DNA of 21,580 nt from UBA8438 sp963934795 (GTDB lineage: Bacteria; Acidobacteriota; Vicinamibacteria; Vicinamibacterales; UBA8438), in the NCBI GenBank assembly GCA_963934795.1, contig CAWWAF010000064.1, positions 1 through 21,580 on the forward strand, given 5' to 3'. The notes below the pieces were generated by a model that saw nothing but the letters and a program-made list of their open reading frames with translations, searched no databases and was not told the origin of the DNA. Both the position numbers and the translations under genes were made by a program. This document shows, piece after piece, positions 15,625 to 21,580 of the stretch. The number at the start of each line of letters is the position of its first letter. Positions within the stretch are counted from its first letter, which is position 1.

Positions 15625-17562
15625 ATGCACAGACTGTCATCAGCCGTCGCCGCCGCCACCATCACCCTCTGTCTGGCACTGCCGGGGACGGCAACCGCAC
15701 AGATCACGGACTTCGACCTGGAGGTCGTCGAGTCGCCCGCCCTTGGCGGCCGCCATTTCGGGGAGGTCGGACAATACGAGCGGCTGCGAGGGATCGTGAC
15801 TGGAACGGTCGATCCCGACGACCGACGCAACCAGGACATTGTGAACCTCAAGCGCGCCCCCCGCACGGACGCCGGGCAGGTTGAATATCGGGCCACCGTC
15901 GAGATGTACCGGCCGGTCGACATGACGCGATGGAACCGAGGCATTTACCACAACGTGTCGAACCGGGGCGGAGCCGGCGCCGCCGAGGTCGCGCTCCTCG
16001 AGCAAGGCTTCGCATTCGTGCGGGTCGGATGGCAGGGTGACCTCACACCCAGCGCGTCGAACATCGTCGCCTACCTTCCCATCGCCACCGCAACGGACGG
16101 CTCGCCGATTGTCGCCCCAGCCCTCGAAGAATTTATCTTTGATGACGCCGAGCCTGTGTCTCGTCGACGACTGACGTATCCAGCGTCATCGCTCGACGCC
16201 AGCGGCGGGATGATCTCCGTCCGGACGAGTCAAACCGCGCGGCGACAGACTCCCACCGATTTGACGTGGACGTTCACCAGCCAGACAGAGGTCGAGATCA
16301 CGCGGCCAGTCGGATTCGACGGCGGCGCCATCTACGAGTTCATCTACCTGGCCAAAGACCCCATCGTGATGGGCCTCGGCTTCGCCGCGATGCGCGACGC
16401 CATCTCCCACCTGCGCTACGAGGACGCGGACAGATCCGGACACCCGAATCCGCTCGCCGTCCCTGGATTGCCACGCACGGCCATCTCGCTTGGCGTCTCC
16501 CAAAGCGGCCGCATGCTGCGGGATTTTTTGTATCAGGGATTCAATGAGGACGTCGAAGGCCGCGTCGTGTTCGACGGCATGCACCCGAACATCGCGGGGT
16601 CACGTAAGACCTTCACGAACTACCCATTCAGTCAGCCCGGGCGCTGGCAGAAACAACACGAAGACCACAACTACCCAGGTGACCAATTTCCGTTTGCGTA
16701 CACCACCCTGACCGACCCGGTCAGCGGCCGGACAGATGGCCTGCTCGAAAAATGCCGAGCGTCGGACACGTGTCCGAAGATTGTCCACAGTGACGGCGAG
16801 GCCGAACTCTGGCAAGCGAGGGCATCCCTGGTGGTGACTGACTCGAGGGGCCAGCACATCGAGCAGCCCGACAACGTGCGGGTGTACTTGATCGCGGGCA
16901 TACGACACGGCGGCGGCCCTGGCGTCCACGCCACCGCTCCGACTCGCGGCGTCTGTCAAAACCTGAACAACCCGCTTGCGCTGGGTCAGACCCGCACCGC
17001 CTTGAGCGTCGCGCTCCAGGCGTGGGTCGCCCATGATGTGGCGCCGCCGCCAAGTCGGTTCCCGACCGTGGCGAACGGCGGACTCGTGGCCGCCAGCCAT
17101 GTCGGCTTTCCCAAGATCCCGGGGGTGACATACAGCGGGTCCTACAACCCGCTGTCGTTGGCTGATCATCGCTCAATGCCACCGATGCAGGGAGCGCCGT
17201 ACACGGTGCTGGTTGCACGTACCGATAGCGACGGCAATATGACCGACGGTGTGCGGCACCCGAATCTGGCCGCACCGATCGGCACTCACACGGGTTGGAA
17301 CTTGAGACGGGAGGGCTTCGCGGCCGGGGAACAGTGCGCAGGCGCCGGCTCGTTCATTCCGTTCCCGGCCAACCGGATGGCACGTGAATCTACGGGAGAC
17401 CCGCGGCTATCGTTCGACGAACGCTATCCGAACCATGCGACCTATGTGGGTGCGGTCTCCGACGCTGCGGCCGCGCTGGTGCGCGACCGGCTACTGCTCC
17501 AAAGCGATGCGGAAGAGATTGTCGCGCTGGCGCAGGGCAGCCACAACCAGACTCAGAACTAG
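15625..17562 (+). CDS. Secreted alpha/beta hydrolase domain protein (Abhydrolase_10-like)
   Basis: A 645-residue exported protein with a signal peptide (residues 1-25, ALPGTATAQ). Family blocks include YERLRGIVTGTVDPDDRRNQ, VEMYRPVDMTRWNRGIYHNVSNRGG, FVRVGWQGDL, DPIVMGLGFAAMRDAISHLRY and AISLGVSQSGRMLRDFLYQGFNED. The nucleophile elbow is around S292-S294 in GVSQSGR; the family uses this form rather than a strict GxSxG. Later blocks VFDGMHPNIAG and YLIAGIRHGG probably supply the acid or His side of the triad. The substrate is unknown; esters are likely. The ATG at 15625 is chosen because it begins the signal peptide and follows CCGGAGG; the frame is open 61 codons further upstream but that part is Arg/Pro-rich shadow. 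Its stop shares one base with the next GTG (TAGTG). Confidence 0.85.
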   Translation: MHRLSSAVAAATITLCLALPGTATAQITDFDLEVVESPALGGRHFGEVGQYERLRGIVTGTVDPDDRRNQDIVNLKRAPRTDAGQVEYRATVEMYRPVDMTRWNRGIYHNVSNRGGAGAAEVALLEQGFAFVRVGWQGDLTPSASNIVAYLPIATATDGSPIVAPALEEFIFDDAEPVSRRRLTYPASSLDASGGMISVRTSQTARRQTPTDLTWTFTSQTEVEITRPVGFDGGAIYEFIYLAKDPIVMGLGFAAMRDAISHLRYEDADRSGHPNPLAVPGLPRTAISLGVSQSGRMLRDFLYQGFNEDVEGRVVFDGMHPNIAGSRKTFTNYPFSQPGRWQKQHEDHNYPGDQFPFAYTTLTDPVSGRTDGLLEKCRASDTCPKIVHSDGEAELWQARASLVVTDSRGQHIEQPDNVRVYLIAGIRHGGGPGVHATAPTRGVCQNLNNPLALGQTRTALSVALQAWVAHDVAPPPSRFPTVANGGLVAASHVGFPKIPGVTYSGSYNPLSLADHRSMPPMQGAPYTVLVARTDSDGNMTDGVRHPNLAAPIGTHTGWNLRREGFAAGEQCAGAGSFIPFPANRMARESTGDPRLSFDERYPNHATYVGAVSDAAAALVRDRLLLQSDAEEIVALAQGSHNQTQN

Positions 17563-18395
17563 TGCCCGCGACGCCGCAGCCCGAGTATGATCGCTTCGCC
17601 GAGATCTACAGTGTCTGGACGGACACGGCCTCGTCGACCCAGGCGAATCTGCGGTTCTACGTTGATGCCTACCTGGCCGCGGACGGGCCGGCCGTGGAGC
17701 TGGGAGTCGGCAACGGCCGGATCGCGATCGCGGCCGCGACCCGCGGCTGCCACATTATCGGGATCGACGCGTCCACGGCCATGCTCGACCTCTGCGAAGC
17801 CCGAGCCGAAGACGCCGGTGTGGCCGACCGTCTCGACCTGCGGCACGCCGACTTTCGCGACTTCACGCTCTCGGAACCCGCGGGCCTCATCGCGCTCCCC
17901 TATCACAGCATCGGGCACCTGACCTCGCTCGAGGAGAAGCGCCGCGCCCTGCTCCAGGTGCTCACACAGTTGCAGCCTGGGGGGCGGTTCGTGTTTGATG
18001 ACTTCCTCATAACCCCCGCCTCGATGGCGCACATGCGGCAGGTCCAGCTGCGCGCCATCTATCCGTCGCCGACCACCGCCCCACCACCGCGAAATCAGTC
18101 GTCGGTGGCGCCGACGACGGCGCAAGACACGCTCCTGTGGGTGACGTCGTTGATCGACGAATCGTCACAACGGCTCACCGTCGTCACCTGGGAGGACAGA
18201 CTCCATGCGGACGGGAGTCTGGACACGCGACGCTATCGGCGACTGAGTCTGAGTTGGCTGACACCAACGCAAGCGCGGCAGCTCCTCGTAGACACGGGAT
18301 TCACCATTGAGACGTGTTTAGGCGACTTTGATGGCACACCGTTCGAGGAGGCGTCCGCCTCGGAGCAGATCTGGATCGCCCGGAAACCGGAGTAA
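17562..18395 (+). CDS. Class I SAM-dependent methyltransferase
   Basis: A 277-residue cytoplasmic protein with a Rossmann-type SAM-binding core: motif I AVELGVGNGRIAI (44-56), the acidic strand-2 end IIGIDASTAMLDLC, RHADFRDFTL, LIALPYHSIGHLTSLEEK and GGRFVFDDFLITP. It transfers a methyl group from SAM; the acceptor cannot be read from sequence. The GTG at 17562 overlaps the hydrolase stop by one base, so translation is probably coupled. It ends 10 bases before folB. A role in pterin or lipid methylation would be guesswork. Confidence 0.85.
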   Translation: MPATPQPEYDRFAEIYSVWTDTASSTQANLRFYVDAYLAADGPAVELGVGNGRIAIAAATRGCHIIGIDASTAMLDLCEARAEDAGVADRLDLRHADFRDFTLSEPAGLIALPYHSIGHLTSLEEKRRALLQVLTQLQPGGRFVFDDFLITPASMAHMRQVQLRAIYPSPTTAPPPRNQSSVAPTTAQDTLLWVTSLIDESSQRLTVVTWEDRLHADGSLDTRRYRRLSLSWLTPTQARQLLVDTGFTIETCLGDFDGTPFEEASASEQIWIARKPE

Positions 18396-18405
18396 GGACA
18401 ACATC

Positions 18406-18768
18406 GTGACCATCGGAACGACGGGACTCAAGAACCTGCGAGTGGACTGCGTGGTCGGGATCTACGAGCACGAGCGCGCAACGCCCCAGCCGGTGTTGTT
18501 CGATATCGAGCTGGACTACGACTTCGCGGCCGCGGCCAGCTCAGACGCCATCGAGCACGCGGTGGACTACGACGGGGCCGCCACCGCGGTGACGGTCCTG
18601 GTCCAGGAGCGCAAATTCGCGCTCCTGGAGGCGATGGCCGAAGCCGTCTCGGCGCGGTTGTTAGAACAGATGCCACTCGTGAGCACCGTGCGTCTGGAGA
18701 TCAGGAAGCCACAGGCGGTCCCGGCCGCCACTTGTTCTTTCGTGCGGGTGGAGCGCGCACGCCCATGA
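18406..18768 (+). CDS. folB: Dihydroneopterin aldolase family protein
   Basis: A 120-residue protein of the usual FolB length. It shows LKNLRVDCVVGIYEHER (the region of the catalytic Glu), LFDIELDYDF, YDGAATAVTVLVQERKFALLEAMAE (substrate-binding Glu) and IRKPQAVPAA (the Lys-Pro of the aldolase active site). FolB cleaves 7,8-dihydroneopterin to 6-hydroxymethyl-dihydropterin and glycolaldehyde in folate synthesis, and some members also epimerise. The paralogue FolX (dihydroneopterin-triphosphate epimerase) lacks the KP motif, so FolB is favoured. The GTG at 18406 follows AAGGA by 7 bases. The next gene's ATG overlaps its TGA by 4 bases (ATGA). Confidence 0.85.
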   Translation: MTIGTTGLKNLRVDCVVGIYEHERATPQPVLFDIELDYDFAAAASSDAIEHAVDYDGAATAVTVLVQERKFALLEAMAEAVSARLLEQMPLVSTVRLEIRKPQAVPAATCSFVRVERARP

Positions 18769-19496
18769 ACGCCCCAGCCGACAGCCCGGTCGCGGTCGTC
18801 ACTGGCGGAGCCAGACGATTGGGCCGGCGGCTGTGTACCACCCTGGCGGCTCGTGGATTCGACGTGGTGGTGCTCTATCGCACCGCTGAAGCGGACGCGC
18901 AGTCGCTCGCGGCCGAGATCACGGCGGGCGGACGCCACGCCCGAGCGCTCGCAGTCGACGTCAGCGACGAGTCCAAAGTGGCGCAGGTGTTCGCTGATAT
19001 TCGAGGCGCCGAAGGCCGAGTTGACCTGCTGATCAACAACGTAGGGAACTACAATCCCCAGCCCGTGACGACGCTCGACCCCGCGACGTGGGATGCAACA
19101 CTGGCCGCCAATCTGTCGGGCGCGTACTACTGCTGTTATCACGCGCTCCAATTCATGTCCGACGGTGGCAGCATCGTCAACATCGGCATGGCAGGCTTGG
19201 AAGGTATTCGCGCGAACGTGAACGGCACGGACTACTACGTCAGCAAGACCGGGCTGCTCGTACTGACCCGGGCGCTCGCGCCGGCCTATGCCGACCGCCG
19301 AATTCGCGTGAACATGGTGTCTCCCGGTCAACTCGACAACTCCATCGACCTCCCACCACCGGACAAGATCAGCCGAACCGTTCCGTTGGGCAGAGCCGGT
19401 CATCTTGAGGACGTCACACAGGCGGTCGAGTATCTGCTCGACGCGAGCTACGTCACCGGCGTCAACATCGACATCTCCGGCGGCTACCGACTCTAG
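18765..19496 (+). CDS. SDR-family reductase, FolM/pteridine reductase-like
   Basis: A 243-residue short-chain dehydrogenase. The nucleotide motif reads T13-G-G-A-R-R-L-G20, which is the TGX3RXG form typical of FolM (dihydromonapterin reductase) and PTR1 (pteridine reductase) rather than the plain TGxxxGxG. Other landmarks are INNVGN (90-95), Y157xxxK161 (YYVSK) and a C-terminal VTGVNIDISGGYRL. With folB directly upstream (4-base overlap), reduction of a dihydropterin or dihydrofolate with NADPH is the best guess. The usual catalytic Ser (or the Asp of PTR1) about 12-14 residues before Y157 is not visible: the stretch reads GMAGLEGIRANVNGTDY. This may mean altered chemistry. A generic SDR with another substrate is the alternative. 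Confidence 0.75.
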   Translation: MNAPADSPVAVVTGGARRLGRRLCTTLAARGFDVVVLYRTAEADAQSLAAEITAGGRHARALAVDVSDESKVAQVFADIRGAEGRVDLLINNVGNYNPQPVTTLDPATWDATLAANLSGAYYCCYHALQFMSDGGSIVNIGMAGLEGIRANVNGTDYYVSKTGLLVLTRALAPAYADRRIRVNMVSPGQLDNSIDLPPPDKISRTVPLGRAGHLEDVTQAVEYLLDASYVTGVNIDISGGYRL

Positions 19497-19502
19497 CAGC
19501 CC

Positions 19503-20720
19503 GTGGTAAAAGCACGGGCTCCAGGGGTGGCCATAGGTCTTAGCGGACGGTCCGTGACGACGTCGGCTACCTCCCTGCGCCCACTCTGGGATCGAGCGGC
19601 TGAGTGGGAATGCCGCCTCCGCATGGTGGCGGAGGCCCAACGGTTTCTGTATCTGTCGACCTACTACCTCGAGTTCGATGCGTATGGTGCCGAGCTCCTG
19701 ACCGCGCTGGTACAGGCCCAGGAGCGGGGCGTCGCCGTGCACCTGCTCATTGACGGGTTCGGCCAGGCGCTTGGCGGTGTGTTGATGAGCAGTGACGCCA
19801 AGACTGCGCTCGCCATCCGGCTCGACGAACTGCGCGCTGCGGGGGCCACGGTCGTGTTCTACGCCCCAGCCCACTACCTGCAACGTCGCTTGGGCGGAGG
19901 TCAGCACGTCAAGATTCAGGTATCTGACGCGGGCGAGGCGGTGTTCGGCAGCAGCAACATCACCGCGTCGAGTTTCGAGCACTGGCACGAATACTCCGTG
20001 GCGGTGCGCGGACCGGTGGTGCCCCTCCTGTTGGCCAGTTACCGGGACATCGGCAGCGAGGTCGAGGATGGCCATCTGCGCCACTTGGAAGCGCTCGCCG
20101 CGGACTCGCCGGGCACCCGCGCAGCTGAGGTCCCCCTCGACTACTGGCTCTGCAACCCGAACCTCCATCAGGGGCGGCGTGGACCGCTGTGGTGGCGGGG
20201 CCAGAACATCGTGACCGACCGCCTGGTCGGTATGCTCGACGCCGCGCGTCACCACGTGCAGATCACCGCGTTCTACTTCAAACCGATTCCAATACTCATG
20301 CACGCCGTGATCCGAGCCGCTCGTCGCGGGGTGCGCGTTGACGTGTACCATTCGCATCGGGAGGCACTCGACGCGACCGATTTGGCGTGGATTGCGGCGG
20401 CGACAAGCTACGACCGTCTCCTCGCCGCCGGCGTGCGCCTCTATGAACATCGCATCGGCGAACACTCGAAAATCGTGCTTGTCGACAACCACTGGGTCGC
20501 CTTCGGGAGCTACAATTTCGAGGATGCCGCGCATGACCGCTTGGCCGAGGCCATGCTCGCAACGCGCGATGGGCAGACCGTCGCGCACGCGGCATCCATC
20601 TTCAACGAGTTAGGCGACGACCCAGCCAACGTGCCGATCACACGCCAGTTCCGCCGCGGACTCTCACGGTCGCTTCGCTGGCGGCTGGCACTGATGGGCC
20701 GATTCAAGCGATGGATGTAG
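19503..20720 (+). CDS. Phospholipase D-like / cardiolipin synthase-like protein
   Basis: A 405-residue protein with two complete HKD motifs: H135-V-K137-(4)-D142 (HVKIQVSD, then FGSSN) and H321-S-K323-(4)-D328 (HSKIVLVD, then AFGSYN). Each half has the fold cues LSTYYLEFD...GVAVHLLIDGFG and ITAFYFKP...GVRVDVYHS. The family forms cardiolipin or moves phosphatidyl groups by phospho-His chemistry. There are no N-terminal membrane helices like those of ClsA, so a ClsB-type peripheral enzyme is more likely; Arg-rich C-terminal residues (FRRGLSRSLRWRL) could bind acidic lipid. The GTG at 19503 (6 bases after the SDR stop) lacks a clear ribosome site; a GTG at 19554 is possible. Its last 10 bases overlap the next gene. 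Confidence 0.8.
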   Translation: MVKARAPGVAIGLSGRSVTTSATSLRPLWDRAAEWECRLRMVAEAQRFLYLSTYYLEFDAYGAELLTALVQAQERGVAVHLLIDGFGQALGGVLMSSDAKTALAIRLDELRAAGATVVFYAPAHYLQRRLGGGQHVKIQVSDAGEAVFGSSNITASSFEHWHEYSVAVRGPVVPLLLASYRDIGSEVEDGHLRHLEALAADSPGTRAAEVPLDYWLCNPNLHQGRRGPLWWRGQNIVTDRLVGMLDAARHHVQITAFYFKPIPILMHAVIRAARRGVRVDVYHSHREALDATDLAWIAAATSYDRLLAAGVRLYEHRIGEHSKIVLVDNHWVAFGSYNFEDAAHDRLAEAMLATRDGQTVAHAASIFNELGDDPANVPITRQFRRGLSRSLRWRLALMGRFKRWM

Positions 20721-21334
20721 TCGCCAAGGACACCACCGTGACGACCGATGACCTGCGGTTCACCGAAATCGAGCACAAGTTCGTGGTCGACGATCAGTTC
20801 GACTTGGCCGCCTTCGACCACACCCTGCGCGGCATGGGCCCCGACAAGACGACATCGCTTCAGGTTCGTGACAAGTACTATCTGACCGACACCGGGCGGA
20901 CCGAGGGCTTTCTCATCCGACATCGCTTCGATCCGGAGTTGCACCACCTCACGCTAAAGGCCCTGGAGCCGGACACGGAGGCACGCGCAGAAATAAATTT
21001 GGACCTGGGCCACCACATCGGCGACCAGCAGGCCGCCGTCGACGCGTTTCTTGATCGGCTCGGCGTGCGCTGGCGCGGTATCCTTCAGAAGGACCTGGCA
21101 GTCTGGCAGTTCCGCGACATCGAGGTCGTCCACTACCGGGCCACGACCGAGACCCGAACGATCCGATGTGTGGAATTCGAGGCCACCCACAAGCCGTCGC
21201 TGAGAGACGCGCTCGCGGTCGTGCACCGCTACGAGGAGGCGACCGGATTCAACGAGCGAGATCGGTGCCGCCAGTCTCTACCGCAGATGCTCTTCCCGGA
21301 GATCGCGGCCGCGCTCGGGGGCTCGCCCAGCTAG
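20711..21334 (+). CDS. CYTH domain (triphosphate tunnel) protein
   Basis: A 207-residue cytoplasmic protein. The signature ExExK is E19-I-E21-H-K23 (FTEIEHKFVVD), followed by YYLTDTGR..FLIRHRF, HLTLKALE, RAEINLDLG and a late CVEFEATHK. These strands line the eight-stranded tunnel that binds a polyphosphate and metal in the CYTH/VTC-type superfamily. Members hydrolyse thiamine triphosphate or inorganic triphosphate, or form cAMP; the substrate here is not clear. The ATG at 20711 overlaps the phospholipase gene by 10 bases, which implies coupling; a GTG at 20738 is a weaker alternative start. It is the last gene of the run before a 204-base gap. Confidence 0.82.
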   Translation: MDVVAKDTTVTTDDLRFTEIEHKFVVDDQFDLAAFDHTLRGMGPDKTTSLQVRDKYYLTDTGRTEGFLIRHRFDPELHHLTLKALEPDTEARAEINLDLGHHIGDQQAAVDAFLDRLGVRWRGILQKDLAVWQFRDIEVVHYRATTETRTIRCVEFEATHKPSLRDALAVVHRYEEATGFNERDRCRQSLPQMLFPEIAAALGGSPS

Positions 21335-21406
21335 TGTCCTCTCACGGCTATCCGCGTCGGATTCCCGTCCGTTCAGGTGCGTGGCCGCGACTCGACGCAC
21401 GCGGGT

Positions 21407-21418
21407 CCCACCGGTGGG
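21407..21418. repeat. 12-base perfect palindrome (possible operator)
   Basis: CCCACCGGTGGG is a perfect palindrome lying about 120 bases before the possible regulator start at 21539. It could be a binding site of a dimeric regulator. The rest of the 204-base gap after the CYTH gene shows no named signal. Confidence 0.25.
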
Positions 21419-21538
21419 CGTGTCTGTCCCCCGCAGTAGGTGGTGCGACATCGTAGTCAACCCCGCGGCAGTGTATCGAGTCGCCCAGGCGCGCAGTCAC
21501 CTGCGACGACTCGAGGGCGTTCCTGACAGGAGGTCCAC

Positions 21539-21580
21539 GTCAGTACCGCGCGCCGGGTCGACGACGTTGCTCGGCGTGCG
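21539..21580 (+). CDS. Possible N-terminus of a LacI-type regulator, truncated at window edge
   Basis: After AGGAGGT (21528-21534) the frame at 21539 reads VSTARRVDDVARRA to the window end, resembling the DNA-binding start of LacI family repressors (TIKDVARRAG). The first codon after the ribosome site is GTC, not GTG or ATG, and no other start occurs between the in-frame TGA at 21524 and the edge. The reading frame is therefore only tentative; a sequence error (GTG read as GTC) would explain it. Confidence 0.35.

Noticed and set aside
18567..20588. 673-codon open frame on the minus strand opposite folB, the SDR and the PLD-like gene
   Set aside because: It is the antisense shadow of three well-supported genes; its product is low in hydrophobic structure and matches no family I know. 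High GC makes such long shadows common.
1..21580. CRISPR arrays, tRNA or rRNA genes, transposases, toxin-antitoxin pairs and phage genes
   Set aside because: No regularly spaced repeats, cloverleaf sequences or recognisable mobile-element or toxin proteins were seen on either strand.

Overview
The window is high-GC bacterial chromosome with dense coding on both strands. No rRNA, tRNA, CRISPR array, insertion sequence or phage gene could be seen. The gene content points to an environmental Acidobacteriota lineage, most likely a Vicinamibacteria/subgroup 6-like genome. The pointers are an ankyrin / DUF1592 / DUF1552 gene trio with c-type haem motifs and a Tat-like signal, a secreted protein with the GRPDLQGVWDF and HWEGDTLVVETTN signatures, an Abhydrolase_10-type secreted hydrolase, and many signal peptides. 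This placement is inference from gene content, not from a marker gene.

Layout. 1-114: tail of an unrecognised gene. 261-719 (+): YqeY/GatB-like protein. 820-1293 (-): secreted DUF6265 protein. 1422-6849 (-): an operon running right to left, made of a secreted ankyrin-repeat protein, a large DUF1592-family protein with two CxxCH motifs, and a Tat-exported DUF1552 protein. 6925-7770 (+): DEDDh exonuclease. 7893-8246 (-): YCII-like protein with a readable promoter. 8462-9967 (+): secreted protein of unknown function plus MsrB. 10013-10441 (-): glyoxalase-fold (VOC) gene interrupted by one in-frame TAG. 10690-14436 (+): small protein with two PARP-type zinc fingers, followed 15 nt later by a very large predicted outer-membrane metallopeptidase. 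14519-15400 (-): AlkZ-related protein. 15625-21334 (+): six tightly packed genes encoding a secreted alpha/beta hydrolase, a SAM methyltransferase, a FolB-like dihydroneopterin aldolase, a FolM/PTR1-like reductase, a phospholipase D/cardiolipin-synthase-like enzyme and a CYTH (triphosphate tunnel) protein. 21539-21580: a reading frame resembling the start of a LacI-type regulator but without a normal start codon.

How the genes may work together. The 1422-6849 operon looks like an export-linked surface or periplasmic module with haem-binding and Tat-exported partners; its biochemical role is not established. In the 15625-21334 cluster the stop/start overlaps (1, 4 and 10 nt) imply one transcript. 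The FolB and TGX3RXG reductase pair suggests synthesis of a reduced pterin (tetrahydromonapterin or tetrahydrofolate type). The PLD and CYTH pair suggests phospholipid head-group or phosphate chemistry, with no obvious link to the pterin genes.

The most unusual items are the tandem PARP-type zinc-finger protein in a bacterium, its neighbour combining a gluzincin peptidase, a TolB-like propeller and a C-terminal barrel, and the clean single-codon interruption of the VOC gene. I did not find a clearly new defence or mobile system.
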